From Gemmatimonas sp. (GTDB lineage: Bacteria; Gemmatimonadota; Gemmatimonadetes; Gemmatimonadales; Gemmatimonadaceae), in contig JAABRL010000025.1 in the NCBI GenBank assembly GCA_011390935.1, forward strand, positions 1 through 52,870: DNA of 52,870 nucleotides, given 5' to 3'. A model generated the notes under the pieces. That model had not been told where the DNA came from. It searched no databases and worked only from the letters and a program-made list of their open reading frames with translations. Numbering within the stretch: the first letter of the stretch is position 1; every line of letters begins with the position of its first letter. Positions 1 through 9,545 of this stretch are shown piece by piece. The position numbers and the translations under genes are program-made.

Positions 1-31
1 CGGTGCGCACGGTGGACACGGGGAATCGCAT
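1..31 (-). CDS. Possible start of a further gene in the suf operon, cut by the window edge
   Basis: An ATG at 31 on the minus strand opens a frame that leaves the window after ten codons. It lies 16 bp after the YciI stop, with a weak GAG-type ribosome site, so it would suit the next operon gene. Ten residues allow no identification and the call rests on position only. Confidence 0.25.
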   Translation of the reverse strand, partial: MRFPVSTVRT

Positions 32-47
32 GAAGTCGCTCACAGGG

Positions 48-341
48 TCACAGGCGGTCGAGGTCGTCCTGGCCGATTACCGGATGCCAGGGGAGCAGTT
101 CGTACTGGGCCAGCCCGCGCTGCGTGAACGGATCGCCGTCGCGCACACGGTCCAGCGCGGCATGGGCGTCGTCATCGGGCACGCGCAGCAGCAGCGCACC
201 GCCGGTTCGCGGGTCGAAGGGCCCGGACGCGAGCAGCACACCCTCGGACTTCAAACCCCGCAGGTAGGCACGATGTGCCTCGAGGTGCGGGGTGATGGTG
301 TCGAGCGGGTGGCGGTAGCGGAGGATCGCGAGGGCGTACAT
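48..341 (-). CDS. YciI-family protein
   Basis: This 97-residue protein has the compact single-domain length of the YciI/YCII family, small ferredoxin-like-fold proteins of mostly unknown enzymatic role. The family's conserved His appears as H23 in the EAHRAYL segment and a conserved Asp as D43 in the GPFDPRTGG turn. The ATG at 341 was chosen because the family begins directly with the MYALAILRY strand; the open frame upstream overlaps sufU and has no family similarity. It is the last complete gene of the suf transcription unit in this window, about 60 bp after the second sufU. Family assignment is fairly safe. Its role in iron-sulfur assembly, if any, is unknown. Confidence 0.75.
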   Translation of the reverse strand: MYALAILRYRHPLDTITPHLEAHRAYLRGLKSEGVLLASGPFDPRTGGALLLRVPDDDAHAALDRVRDGDPFTQRGLAQYELLPWHPVIGQDDLDRL

Positions 342-403
342 GGGCGAGGGGTCGAGGTTCACGTGAAAGCTCGCGTTCAGACAAGCGTGAGCCAAGGGTG
401 CAG

Positions 404-868
404 TCAAACCCTCGTGCCTCGCGCCTCCTCCAGTGCATCCAGCAGCGCCAACCACGGCATGCGTGCGCACCCCACGCGTTGCGGATATGCCGCGACCCCT
501 GCGAGCGCCCGCAGATCGCCGCCGAGCAGCTCCTCACGGACCACCTCCCCGCGCAGCAGCGCCTCAACCGCCGCGGCGAGCGCTCGGGCCTCGACCACCG
601 GTCGCTCGCGCACGGCATCGGTCAGCATTGACGCCGACGCCATGGTGATCGAGCAGCCGCGCCCTTCGAACCCCACCGCCGCGATCGTATCGCCCGCCAG
701 CACTACCCCCACGCGCATGTCATCGCCGCACAGCGGATTCTTGCGCGCGCCTTCATGCACTGCCGGTCCCGTCGGCAACCCGCGGCCATGTGGCGCGCGG
801 TAGTGCTGCAGGATCATCTCCTGGTACATCGCCGACAGAGACGCCGGGAGACGCGGTGGCGCGCTCAT
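404..868 (-). CDS. sufU: SufU iron-sulfur scaffold/sulfur-acceptor protein, second copy
   Basis: This 154-residue IscU/SufU-family protein would accept sulfur from SufS and assist cluster assembly. The canonical ligand set is intact: C47 and D49 in NPLCGDD, C72 in GRGCSIT and C134 in RVGCARM. The spacing between the second and third Cys carries the insertion typical of SufU rather than IscU. It starts 18 bp after the sufS stop, so it is probably co-transcribed. A clearly different paralogue with the same ligands sits upstream of sufS (2521-2982). The two diverge strongly outside the ligand loops, so this is an old duplication or separate acquisition and not a recent tandem copy. Confidence 0.9.
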   Translation of the reverse strand: MSAPPRLPASLSAMYQEMILQHYRAPHGRGLPTGPAVHEGARKNPLCGDDMRVGVVLAGDTIAAVGFEGRGCSITMASASMLTDAVRERPVVEARALAAAVEALLRGEVVREELLGGDLRALAGVAAYPQRVGCARMPWLALLDALEEARGTRV

Positions 869-886
869 GGGGGCGGCGCGGCGCGC

Positions 887-2125
887 CTACGCGTCGACCG
901 GCGCGAAGATCCGCTGCGCTTCGACCAGCGCGTGCACCAGCGCGTCCACATCCCGCGTATCGCTGTACACGTAGAAACTGGCGCGCGCCGTGGCACTGGT
1001 GCCCAGCCGCCGCATGAGCGGCTGCGCGCAGTGATGGCCGGCGCGAATGCACACGTTGTGCTGATCGAGGATCGTGGCCAGATCGTGCGGATGCACATCC
1101 TCGAGCGTGAAACTCAGCACCCCGCTGCGTGCGTCGGCCGGCGGGCCGTACACGATGAGGCCGTCCATGCCCGCGAGCCGCTCCTGCGCGTACTCGAGCA
1201 GCGCCACTTCGTGTGCGCGTACGGCCGTCATGTCGAGGGCCCGCAGATAGCGCACCGCCGCAGCGAGGCCGACGGCATCGGCCGCATTCGGCGTGCCTGC
1301 TTCGAATCGGTGCGGCAGCACGTTCCATGTGCTGTCCATGTCGTGCACCCACTCGATCATGTCGCCGCCAAACTGCCACGGCTGACACTCCTCCCACCGC
1401 GCACGCGTGCCGATCACACCGCCAATACCCATGGGGCCCAGCAGCTTGTGGCCGCTGAAGGCGTAGAAATCCACGCCGAGTGCATCGAAATCCACCGGCA
1501 GATGCGGAGCCCCCTGCGCGCCGTCGAGCACCAGCAGCGCCGACGTGTGGGCACGCACCAGCCGCACCACCTCAGCCACCGGGGTGATCGAACCCACCGC
1601 ATTGGACACATGCGTGATCGCGACCACCTTCGTGCGCGCGCTGAGCAACGAAGCGAGGTGATCGAGATCGACCTGCTGATCGTCCGTGAGTTCGGCAATG
1701 CGCAACTGCGCGCCGGCGCTTTTGGCCAGCTGCTGCCAGGGCACGAAGTTGGCATGATGTTCGAGGGCCGTGATCACGATCTCGTCTCCGGCCTGCACGT
1801 GCGTACGGCCCCACGCGTTCGCCACGAGATTCATCGCCTCGGTGGTGCCGCGCGTGAACACGAGCGTATCGGAATCACGAGCACCGAGGAACTGCGCGAT
1901 CGTCTCGCGTGCCTCGTGATACGCGTCGGTGGCCGCGGCCGCAAGCGCGTAGGCACCACGATGCGGATTCGCGTTCGCCGTGCCGTAGAAGTGCGTGATC
2001 GCATCGAGCACCGTCTGCGGCTTCTGCGACGTAGCCGCCGAGTCGAGATAGTGCAGCAACGGGTTCGCGGCGAGCAGCGGAAAATCGCCGCGTGGCGCGA
2101 GCGCCGTGTGGGTCATGTCGGTCAT
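887..2125 (-). CDS. sufS: SufS cysteine desulfurase (PLP-dependent, class II)
   Basis: SufS takes sulfur from L-cysteine and passes it as a persulfide to SufU/SufBCD in the cytoplasm. The 412-residue product has the PLP lysine at K227 in SGHKLLGP and the catalytic cysteine at C366 in RAGHHCAQP, the class II (SufS-type) signature. The ATG at 2125 overlaps the stop of the upstream Rieske gene (ATGA), which fixes the start; an in-frame extension upstream runs through that gene and is rejected. Position and operon context leave little doubt. Confidence 0.97.
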   Translation of the reverse strand: MTDMTHTALAPRGDFPLLAANPLLHYLDSAATSQKPQTVLDAITHFYGTANANPHRGAYALAAAATDAYHEARETIAQFLGARDSDTLVFTRGTTEAMNLVANAWGRTHVQAGDEIVITALEHHANFVPWQQLAKSAGAQLRIAELTDDQQVDLDHLASLLSARTKVVAITHVSNAVGSITPVAEVVRLVRAHTSALLVLDGAQGAPHLPVDFDALGVDFYAFSGHKLLGPMGIGGVIGTRARWEECQPWQFGGDMIEWVHDMDSTWNVLPHRFEAGTPNAADAVGLAAAVRYLRALDMTAVRAHEVALLEYAQERLAGMDGLIVYGPPADARSGVLSFTLEDVHPHDLATILDQHNVCIRAGHHCAQPLMRRLGTSATARASFYVYSDTRDVDALVHALVEAQRIFAPVDA

Positions 2126-2517
2126 GCGTTCTCCGAATCCGGGGCGGCCTGCCGTGCCCCGATGTACACCACGCCGTTGATCACCTGCACGGGAAACGTG
2201 GGAATCCCGTCGGTGCAGGGGCCGGACAGCACCGCCCCCGTGGCGCACGAAAAGTGCGCGCCATGCCACGGGCACTCCACAATGGGCGCGCCCTCGTGCT
2301 CACCCACCACATCACCACCACCGAGCGCGAAGCCGCGGTGCGGACACACATCATGCACCGCCCACACGGTGTCGCCGCGACGCACCACGCAGACGCGCTC
2401 TCCGTTCTCGAGTACCACGCCCGTGGGCAGGTTGGGGTCGAGATCGACAAGGTCGCCAGCGCGCAGGAAGCCCGCGGGCGCATGCGTCGCCTGCGGGTTC
2501 GAAAGCGGAGTCGTCAC
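2122..2517 (-). CDS. Rieske [2Fe-2S] ferredoxin inside the suf operon
   Basis: This 131-residue soluble Rieske-type protein resembles the small NirD/BphF ferredoxins. The two cluster-binding loops are present: C58-P-H60 (CPHRG) and C82-P-W-H85 (CPWHG). There is no signal peptide, membrane segment or oxygenase partner nearby. It starts with GTG 3 bp after sufU and is translationally coupled to sufS through an ATGA overlap, so it is an integral operon member. An electron-transfer role in cluster assembly or repair is a reasonable inference; the sequence does not show its partner. Confidence 0.92.
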   Translation of the reverse strand: MTTPLSNPQATHAPAGFLRAGDLVDLDPNLPTGVVLENGERVCVVRRGDTVWAVHDVCPHRGFALGGGDVVGEHEGAPIVECPWHGAHFSCATGAVLSGPCTDGIPTFPVQVINGVVYIGARQAAPDSENA

Positions 2518-2520
2518 GCG

Positions 2521-2982
2521 CTACTCCGTACTGACGGCAATGCTCGCGTCGCCATTTTCGAGCGCCGCGCGCAGCGTATGCCAGGCCAGTGAGGCGCACT
2601 TCACCCGGATGGGAAAGCGCGACACACTCGAAAACACCACGAGTTGCCCCAGGGACTCCTTGGTGATCTCCGCGTCGGCCAGTCGCCCGGTCACGAGTGC
2701 GTGAAAGCGCTCGAACAACACGTCCACCTCGGCGCGCGACTTGCCCGTCACCGCCGCCGTCATGAGTGACGCCGACGCCTTGGAGATCGCGCACCCGGAG
2801 CCGGTGAACTTCACCGCAGACAGCGTATCACCGTCGAGCCGCACCGCCACTTCGACCTGATCCCCGCACAGCGGGTTTTTCCCTTCGGCTGAGCCCGACG
2901 CATCGTCGAGCGGGCCGAAGTTCCGCGGCTTGCGGTTGTGGTCGAGAATGACCGACTGGTACAGCTCCTGCAGGTCTGACAT
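2521..2982 (-). CDS. sufU: SufU iron-sulfur scaffold/sulfur-acceptor protein, first copy
   Basis: A 153-residue SufU with all four ligands: C39 and D41 (NPLCGDQ), C64 (GSGCAIS) and C129 (RVKCASL). It is the more canonical of the two SufU copies in this operon, with the classical LYQSVILDHNRKPRNFG opening. It lies 6 bp after sufD and 3 bp before the Rieske gene, so it belongs to the same transcript. Its likely role is to accept sulfur from SufS and donate it to the SufBCD scaffold. Confidence 0.95.
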   Translation of the reverse strand: MSDLQELYQSVILDHNRKPRNFGPLDDASGSAEGKNPLCGDQVEVAVRLDGDTLSAVKFTGSGCAISKASASLMTAAVTGKSRAEVDVLFERFHALVTGRLADAEITKESLGQLVVFSSVSRFPIRVKCASLAWHTLRAALENGDASIAVSTE

Positions 2983-2988
2983 GGACGG

Positions 2989-4307
2989 TCAGCCCGTGAC
3001 GGTGGCGAGCGACGTGAAGCGGTGCAACGTCACCAGCTCGAGCGCGTCACGCACCGTTTCATTCTCGATCGTTTCCAGTACATCGGCCGCAAAGGCGTAC
3101 GTGAGCAGCTGACGCGCCGTGTCCGCGTCCACACCGCGGCTCTTCATGTAAAAGAGCGCGGTCTGATCGATCTGCCCCACGGTGGCACCGTGCGTGCACT
3201 TCACATCGTCGGCGAAGATCTCGAGCTGCGGCTTGGCATCCACCTGCGCGGTCTTGGAGAGCAGCAGCGTGTTGTTGGTCTGCTTGCCGTCGGTCTGCTG
3301 CGCGATCGGATGCACGTACACCTTGCCGTTGAACACACCGTGCGAATGCTCGTCGAGAATGCTCTTGTAGATCTCGCGGCTGAAGCACTGCGGCTGCGCA
3401 TGTTCAATGCGCGTCTGCACGTCACCGTGCTGCGCGCCGTCCAGCATGGTGAGGCCGTTCAGCGTGGTGCCGCAGCCGGCACCGTTGAGCAGCGTGCTGA
3501 TCGTGCTGCGCGACAGGGCACCACCGGTGGTGAAGCAGAACGAGACATAGTGCGAGTCGCGTCCCTGCGTGGCTTCGATCGTGGCCACGTGGAATGCGCC
3601 GCGCCCTTCACGCTGCACCTTGAGGTGCGTGAGTGTGGCGCCATCTTCCACGACCACTTCCGCCACCGCGTTGGTGAAGTACGGCTGCTCGGTGAGTCCC
3701 ACCCAGCTCTCGACCACCGTGGCCTTGGCGTGCCGCTCGGCGAGCATGAGCACCCGCGGGTGGTGCATGCCGTTCGCACCGGCATCGGTGGTGACGTACA
3801 GCAGATGCACCGGCGTGTCGATCACCATCTCCTTCGCCACATGCACCACGGCGCCTTCGCCGAGGAACGACGCGTTGAGCGCCGTGAATCCATCGCGAGA
3901 CGCTGGTGCGGTGCTGCCGAGCAGGCGCGACACCGTGTCGCCGAGTGCCGATACGGCGTCGCCCAGCGGCAACACGCGGATGCCTGCCGGCAGCGCACTC
4001 GTGTCGGACAGTGACGGCTGGTACACACCGTTGACGAACACCAGCGTGGGCCAGCTCGCGTCGAGGCGGTGCTCCGCCAGCGCGTCGGGCGACAGGTCGC
4101 TGTCGTCACCCGTCATGGGCGCAAACGGAATCGCCGCGAGCGACGACACGCTCGTGTAGTGCCAATCTTCATTCTTCGTGGTGGGCAGCCCCAACGCAGC
4201 AAACTGCTCGGCGCCCTCGGCGCGCGCGGCGCGCAGCACCGCTGGGACGTCTGCGGCTGCCGCGTGGTTGGCCTGCTCCAGCAGCGCCGGAGCGGAAAGC
4301 GTTGTGC

Positions 4308-4311
<4 letters not shown>
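2989..4311 (-). CDS. sufD: SufD, subunit of the SufBCD scaffold complex
   Basis: SufD pairs with SufB and the SufC ATPase to build Fe-S clusters. The 440-residue protein has the variable N-terminal helical part, including the TTKNEDWHYTS segment, followed by the long right-handed beta-helix core typical of SufB/SufD and a helical C-terminal domain with the SRGVDADTARQLL motif. The GTG start at 4311 overlaps the sufC stop (GTGA), supporting tight coupling. The order sufB-sufC-sufD is the usual one. Confidence 0.96.
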
Positions 4312-5069
<758 letters not shown>

Positions 5070-5166
5070 ATGGGAAAGGGGCCGAGCCCCGGTTCTGGCC
5101 TGAGAGAAACCAACGAGTGAATGAACGAACGTGTGATCGGCTCACGCGGCGTGAGCCGGAGCGTGA

Positions 5167-6600
5167 TCAGCCCACGCTCCCTTCGAGCGTGATGCCAAGC
5201 AGCTGCTGCGCTTCGAGCGCGAACTCCATGGGCAGCTCCTTGAACACTTCCTTGCAGAAGCCGCTCACGATCATCGACACGGCCTGCTCGGCATCGAGTC
5301 CGCGCTGCTTGAGATAGAAGATCTGGTCTTCACCGATCTTGCTCGTGCTCGCTTCGTGCTCGAGAATCGCCGAGTTGTTCTGCACTTCGATGTACGGGAA
5401 GGTGTGCGCACCGCACTCGTTGCCCACGAGCATGGAGTCGCACTGCGTGTAGTTGCGCGCGCCCTCCGCCTTGGGCAGAATGTGCACCTTGCCGCGGTAC
5501 GAGTTCTGTCCCTTCATGGCCGAGATGCCCTTCGACACGATGTTGGACTTCGTGTTGCGGCCGATGTGAATCATCTTCGTGCCGGTGTCGGCCTGCTGCA
5601 TCTTCGACGCCACGGCCACCGAGTAGAACTCGCCCACCGAGTTGTCGCCTTGCAGGATCACGCTGGGATACTTCCACGTGATCGCCGAGCCGGTCTCCAC
5701 CTGCGTCCACGAGATCTTCGCGTTCGTCATCGCCTTGCCGCGCTTGGTGACGAAGTTGTAGATGCCACCGAGGCCGTTCTCGTCGCCGGCGTACCAGTTC
5801 TGCACCGTGCTGTACTTCACCGTGGCGTTGTCGAGCGCGATGATCTCCACCACGGCGGCGTGCAGCTGGTTGGTGTCGCGCTTGGGCGCGGTGCACCCTT
5901 CGAGGTAGCTCACGTACGAGCCCTCATCGGCCACAATGAGCGTGCGCTCGAACTGGCCGGTGTTGCTCTGGTTGATGCGGAAATACGTGGACAGTTCGAG
6001 CGGGCAGCGCACGCCCTTGGGGATGTAGCAGAACGAGCCGTCGGAGAACACGGCCGAGTTGAGTGCGGCGAAGTAGTTGTCGCTGTACGGCACGACGGAG
6101 CCGAGGTACTGCTTGACCAGGTCGGGGTGTTCGCGCACGGCTTCGCCGAAGGAACAGAAGATGATGCCTTCCTTGGCCAGCTCTTCGCGGAATGTCGTGC
6201 CCACGGAGACGGAATCGAAGACGGCATCGACGGCCACACCGCTCAGGCGCTTCTGCTCGTTGAGCGAAATGCCGAGCTTGCTGTACATCTCGAGCAGCTT
6301 GGGGTCGATTTCGTCGAGCGAGCCGATCGGTTTGGTGGACTTGGGCTCGGAGTAGTACGACACCGACTGGTAGTCGATGGGCTCGTACGTGACGTTGGGC
6401 CAGTGCGGCTCCGTCATGGTGAGCCAGCGGCGAAAGGCCTTCAGACGCCACTCGAGCAGCCACTCGGGCTCCTGCTTCTTGGCGGAGATGAAGCGCACGG
6501 TGTCTTCCGACAGGCCGGGCGGCAGCGTCTCCGACTCGATGTCGGTGCTGAAGCCGTACTGGTACTCACGATTGACCAGTTGGTCGATGGTGGCGCTCAT
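5167..6600 (-). CDS. sufB: SufB, core scaffold subunit for Fe-S assembly
   Basis: SufB is the subunit on which the nascent cluster forms. The 477-residue length and landmark stretches are textbook: the [13 protein letters not shown]-terminus, [14 protein letters not shown], the [17 protein letters not shown] core strand and the closing [16 protein letters not shown] helix. It starts 14 bp after the sufR stop, so regulator and structural genes share a transcript. This is the best-conserved gene of the operon and the call is secure. Confidence 0.98.
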   Translation of the reverse strand: MSATIDQLVNREYQYGFSTDIESETLPPGLSEDTVRFISAKKQEPEWLLEWRLKAFRRWLTMTEPHWPNVTYEPIDYQSVSYYSEPKSTKPIGSLDEIDPKLLEMYSKLGISLNEQKRLSGVAVDAVFDSVSVGTTFREELAKEGIIFCSFGEAVREHPDLVKQYLGSVVPYSDNYFAALNSAVFSDGSFCYIPKGVRCPLELSTYFRINQSNTGQFERTLIVADEGSYVSYLEGCTAPKRDTNQLHAAVVEIIALDNATVKYSTVQNWYAGDENGLGGIYNFVTKRGKAMTNAKISWTQVETGSAITWKYPSVILQGDNSVGEFYSVAVASKMQQADTGTKMIHIGRNTKSNIVSKGISAMKGQNSYRGKVHILPKAEGARNYTQCDSMLVGNECGAHTFPYIEVQNNSAILEHEASTSKIGEDQIFYLKQRGLDAEQAVSMIVSGFCKEVFKELPMEFALEAQQLLGITLEGSVG

Positions 6601-6614
6601 GCCTGCTCCTCGTC

Positions 6615-7349
6615 CTACGCGGTAAGTCCGCCGGCGAGCGGCGCGTTCGCGCCTGCGTCCGACGAATCGTCGATATGTGTAGCGGCGACTGCCTGCGCAG
6701 TCACGGCGTGTTCTCCAACGTCATACGAGCACGAGCCGCATCCGCCGAAGCGGTGCGTGCGCCGTGCCACCGGGGCGTCGAGCAGACGCGACAGCTCGCG
6801 TGCCTCCACGTCACACGCCTCGGGAAACTGCTCGGCGATTTCACACATCGCACAGTTGTGGATGCGCAACGTCGCGCCGACGGCAGAGGTTGCTTCTCCC
6901 TCGGCCATGTAGCCGCGGGCCGTGAGCAACTCGGCCACCAACTGCACCCGCTCGGCAAGCGGCAACCCGTCCAGCACCGGTCCCGCCTCGATCGCCAGGG
7001 CGTCCCACTCGCGCGCGAGCACGTTTGCCACGGCTCGTCCTCCGCGCTCGGTTTGCAGCGCTTCGAGTGCGGACGCGAGTACGGCCGCATAGCGGCGCGG
7101 AAAGACCGCTTCGCCCGCCTCGGTGAGCCGGTACGCAAACACCGGCGCGCCAACGCCCCGCACCTCGCGCTGATAGCGCACAACGCCGTCCTCCTCGAGC
7201 ACTTTGAGGTGGCGCCGCAGCGCATTGGGGGTGAGCCCAAACCGTTCGGCGAGCTCGGTGGCGGTGAGTGGCTGGGCCTTCTTCAGGACCACCAGCAACT
7301 CCGCCCGCACACCGCGGTACCCGCCCATGGACCCAATGACGTCTTGCAT
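6615..7349 (-). CDS. sufR: SufR-type Fe-S transcriptional regulator of the suf operon
   Basis: A 244-residue regulator with an N-terminal winged helix (about residues 20-75; recognition region [21 protein letters not shown]) and a C-terminal cysteine cluster: C166, C169, C179, C204 and C207. SufR proteins bind an Fe-S cluster and repress suf genes when cluster supply is adequate. The ATG at 7349 gives the family N-terminus; the longer frame is out of family. It is the first gene of the operon, and a CAAC-N6-GTTG palindrome 29 bp upstream of its start is the expected autoregulatory operator. Arrangement and site together make the assignment strong. Confidence 0.92.
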   Translation of the reverse strand: MQDVIGSMGGYRGVRAELLVVLKKAQPLTATELAERFGLTPNALRRHLKVLEEDGVVRYQREVRGVGAPVFAYRLTEAGEAVFPRRYAAVLASALEALQTERGGRAVANVLAREWDALAIEAGPVLDGLPLAERVQLVAELLTARGYMAEGEATSAVGATLRIHNCAMCEIAEQFPEACDVEARELSRLLDAPVARRTHRFGGCGSCSYDVGEHAVTAQAVAATHIDDSSDAGANAPLAGGLTA

Positions 7350-7377
7350 TCCTGATAGTATATGTCGGGAATTGATG

Positions 7378-7401
7378 TTCGGCAACATTTCTGTTGACGA
7401 A
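7378..7401. promoter_or_regulatory. Predicted SufR operator (CAAC-N6-GTTG)
   Basis: The inverted repeat has 9-nt arms TTCGGCAAC and GTTGACGAA separated by ATTTCT; eight of nine arm positions pair. Its core CAAC-N6-GTTG (7383-7396) matches the SufR binding consensus established in cyanobacteria. It lies 29 bp upstream of the sufR start, in the gap before a divergent gene, so it could control both directions. The match is read directly; binding is inferred. Confidence 0.75.
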
Positions 7402-7571
7402 TCGGGGCAGGCATTGGGCGGTTCCCGGTCAGTGACCCAAACGGCGACGAGTCGTGAAGTAGGGGGCGATTGAAGCCCCACCCCGTGCGCGCGGGCGGTT
7501 TCGGCAGCATCTTGTCGCAGCAAGTGCGCGCCCGCTGGCTGCTTTGGCATTCTCTGGAAAGGACCGACCTG

Positions 7572-8003
7572 GTGCGAACGACCCTGCTGGTGGCCCTGAT
7601 CGTTGTCGTGATCGGCGTACTGTATGTGCGCCGCGTGCAGCAGCGTGCGTATCGGCGGTCGCACGAACGCGACGGCACCGCGCAGTTTTTGGCGTCCTTT
7701 CCGGGGCATGACTACCCGGAGGCGCTGCTGCGGCAGACGTACAGCTATCTGCTCGAGCGTCGCGAAGCGGCCGGCGATTATGAAGGGGAGCACTTCACCG
7801 TGGCGCCCGGGCACGACCTGCGCACCGTCTATCATCTTGATGGACTCGATATTGAGGATGCGGTGCTGGTGATTGCCGACCGGGCCAGCGCGCGCCTCCC
7901 CAAAGCGCACGATCTCGATGATCTCAAGGGTCGGGTGTCGACGGTGCAGGACCTGGTGGAGTTCCTGGTGCCCTACTTCCAGGACGATTCGGCCGCGACG
8001 TGA
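7572..8003 (+). CDS. Membrane-anchored protein with an acyl-carrier-protein-like C-terminal domain
   Basis: I do not recognise a named family. From the GTG at 7572 (preceded by GGAAAGGA) the 143-residue product begins with a single transmembrane anchor, about residues 4-19, then a basic stretch. The C-terminal 60 residues resemble an acyl carrier protein in helix pattern: HLDGLDIEDAVLVI, then a long acidic loop and RVSTVQDLVEFLV. The Ser that carries phosphopantetheine (DSL) would be G91 (DGL), so it could not be an ordinary carrier. A TTG at 7470 gives a longer, less convincing N-terminus. It is translationally coupled (GTGA) to the peptidase that follows. Confidence 0.6.
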   Translation: MRTTLLVALIVVVIGVLYVRRVQQRAYRRSHERDGTAQFLASFPGHDYPEALLRQTYSYLLERREAAGDYEGEHFTVAPGHDLRTVYHLDGLDIEDAVLVIADRASARLPKAHDLDDLKGRVSTVQDLVEFLVPYFQDDSAAT

Positions 8004-8647
8004 GGGTCGGTCGGGGCGTGTTGCTCGTGCTGGGGCTCCTTGGGGGCACGGCCTGTGGTGGCGGTCTCACGCCACTCCCGCCCGGCGGTGCGCCACGGCC
8101 TGTGGAGCGTGCCCCGGGACCGCCCTCCCCGGCAGGGGCAAGACCGGCGGCGCCGGGACCGCTCGAAGCGGGCGTCACGGAAGCGGATCTGGATGCGCTC
8201 TGGGCGCGCCAGTTGATGGTGCCCGTGGCGGGCATGGCGCCTTCGGCGCTGCGCAACGACTATGACGCGCGGCGCGGAGCCCGTGCGCATCGCGCGCTCG
8301 ACATGATGGCCCCCAAGGGGACGCCCGTGCTGGCGGCGGATGACGGTCGGATTGGCCGAGTGGGCACGACGCCGATCGGTGGCAACATCATTTATGCCAC
8401 CGATCCGGACGAGCAGTTCGTGTACTACTACGCCCACCTCGATCGCCACGCCCGGGGGCTCTCCGTGGGTGACCGCGTGCGCAAGGGGGACGTGATCGGC
8501 TACGTCGGCACTACGGGCAACGCCCCGGCAAGCGTGCCCCACCTGCACTTTCAGGTGATGAAGCGCGGGAACGGACGCGCCTGGTGGGATGGGCCGCCGA
8601 TCAATCCGTGGACATTGTTCGTGTTGCCCGGCACGTCAGTTCGGTAG
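8000..8647 (+). CDS. M23-family metallopeptidase (LytM domain), probably exported
   Basis: This 215-residue protein begins with a hydrophobic signal-like segment ending in GGTAC at C19, a weak lipobox, followed by a Pro/Ala-rich linker to about residue 55. The LytM domain has the zinc ligands H97-x3-D101 (HRALD) and H181-L-H183 (PHLHF), plus H146 in YAHLDRH. Such enzymes cut peptide cross-bridges of peptidoglycan. The linker and signal place it in the periplasm or on a membrane. GTG at 8000 overlaps the upstream stop, indicating coupled translation. Confidence 0.85.
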   Translation: MRVGRGVLLVLGLLGGTACGGGLTPLPPGGAPRPVERAPGPPSPAGARPAAPGPLEAGVTEADLDALWARQLMVPVAGMAPSALRNDYDARRGARAHRALDMMAPKGTPVLAADDGRIGRVGTTPIGGNIIYATDPDEQFVYYYAHLDRHARGLSVGDRVRKGDVIGYVGTTGNAPASVPHLHFQVMKRGNGRAWWDGPPINPWTLFVLPGTSVR

Positions 8648-8678
8648 ATTGCGCGTTCACCCTCAAGACAGCCAGACC

Positions 8679-8984
8679 ATGAGCATGCGGGGCAAGGATC
8701 GCGCGTCATTGCGCGCGGAAGCACATCATCTCGACGTCATCGTGCACATCGGGCAGGGCGGCATCACGCCGACGCTGCTCGCCAGTGTGGACGATGTCCT
8801 GCGCACGCGTGAGCTGATCAAGGCGCAGGTCGCCAAGGGTGGCGAGCTGTCCGCGCGTGAAGCGGCGGAGGCGATCGCACCCGCGATGAAGGCCGAGATC
8901 GTGCAGGTCATTGGCCGCACGTTCACGCTGTATCGGGAAAACCCGGAGCTGAAGCGGGGCGAACTGCCTCCGTGGCGCCGCTGA
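8679..8984 (+). CDS. yhbY: YhbY/CRS1-type RNA-binding protein
   Basis: A 101-residue single-domain CRM/YhbY protein, the normal family length. The diagnostic GxxG-like loop appears as HIGQGGITP (family form: VGKxGLTP), followed by LLASVDDVLRTRELIKAQV and the closing QVIGRTFTLYRENP. YhbY associates with pre-50S ribosomal particles. The ATG at 8679 was chosen because the domain starts just after it; ATG 8685 is a close alternative. It lies 31 bp after the M23 gene and may be co-transcribed. Confidence 0.9.
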   Translation: MSMRGKDRASLRAEAHHLDVIVHIGQGGITPTLLASVDDVLRTRELIKAQVAKGGELSAREAAEAIAPAMKAEIVQVIGRTFTLYRENPELKRGELPPWRR

Positions 8985-9176
8985 TCCTGCACCGTAGATG
9001 GTGATGCGCGGTGCGACACGAGCCGCGCAGGATCCACGATCTGTTGTTCCGCGTTACATCATGGCGTGCGACGCCGCCGCCCTCTCTGTCGTTGTCTTGT
9101 GCAGTCCCCGATACGCCACTATGCTCCCGGTGGCCCAATCCGGGTTTGACGCGACCGCCTCGAGCCGAACACCACC

Positions 9177-9440
9177 ATGCCCTACGTCATTACCGAAGCC
9201 TGCATCAACGTCAAGGACAAGTCCTGCGTGGACGTGTGCCCCGTGGACTGCATCTACGAAGGGGGGGATCAGCTGTACATCCACCCCGACGAGTGCATCG
9301 ACTGTGGCGCCTGTGAACCGGAGTGCCCGGTCACGGCCATCTTCCCCGAGGAAGACGTCCCGGTGCAGTTGAAGTCCTTTGTGGAGAAGAACCGCGTGGC
9401 CTTCACGAGCGACAATCCGCCGGGACGCCCGACGCGCTGA
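9177..9440 (+). CDS. fdxA: Seven-iron ferredoxin ([3Fe-4S][4Fe-4S])
   Basis: This 87-residue ferredoxin has a cysteine pattern that aligns one-to-one with Azotobacter ferredoxin I, shifted by one residue. C9, C17 and C50 suit the [3Fe-4S] cluster, C21, C40, C43 and C46 suit the [4Fe-4S] cluster, and C25 is the extra free cysteine. The second motif reads [12 protein letters not shown]. It is a soluble low-potential electron carrier. It is monocistronic between a 192-bp upstream gap with no other gene and a strong terminator hairpin downstream. Confidence 0.95.
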   Translation: MPYVITEACINVKDKSCVDVCPVDCIYEGGDQLYIHPDECIDCGACEPECPVTAIFPEEDVPVQLKSFVEKNRVAFTSDNPPGRPTR

Positions 9441-9483
9441 CCTGCGGGCGGGGTCACCCTCCGCCGCGCTTCACCAAACGCGT

Positions 9484-9514
9484 GCGCCCCGTCAGCGATC
9501 GGCTGACGGGGCGC
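9484..9514. terminator. Bidirectional transcription terminator hairpin
   Basis: A perfect 13-bp stem (GCGCCCCGTCAGC paired with GCTGACGGGGCGC) closes a 5-nt GATCG loop. It lies between the convergent ferredoxin and methyltransferase genes. There is no U-tract, as is common at this GC content. Confidence 0.8.
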
Positions 9515-9545
9515 GCGTGCTTGCAGCCGATCGCGTGGCAGCCGC

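Noticed and set aside
755..2704. Long plus-strand open frame opposite sufS and sufU
   Set aside because: It is antisense to clearly recognised genes, its product is rich in Arg/His/Ala with no motif, and this is expected at very high GC.
5077..5089. GGGGC-CGA-GCCCC hairpin before sufC
   Set aside because: It is too short to call a terminator; sufB and sufC must be co-expressed.
5356..6912. 518-codon plus-strand frame opposite sufB and sufR
   Set aside because: It is the mirror of two secure genes and has no domain or ribosome site.
7470..7571. TTG-started N-terminal extension of the ACP-like membrane protein
   Set aside because: GTG 7572 has a better ribosome site and places the membrane helix at the N-terminus.
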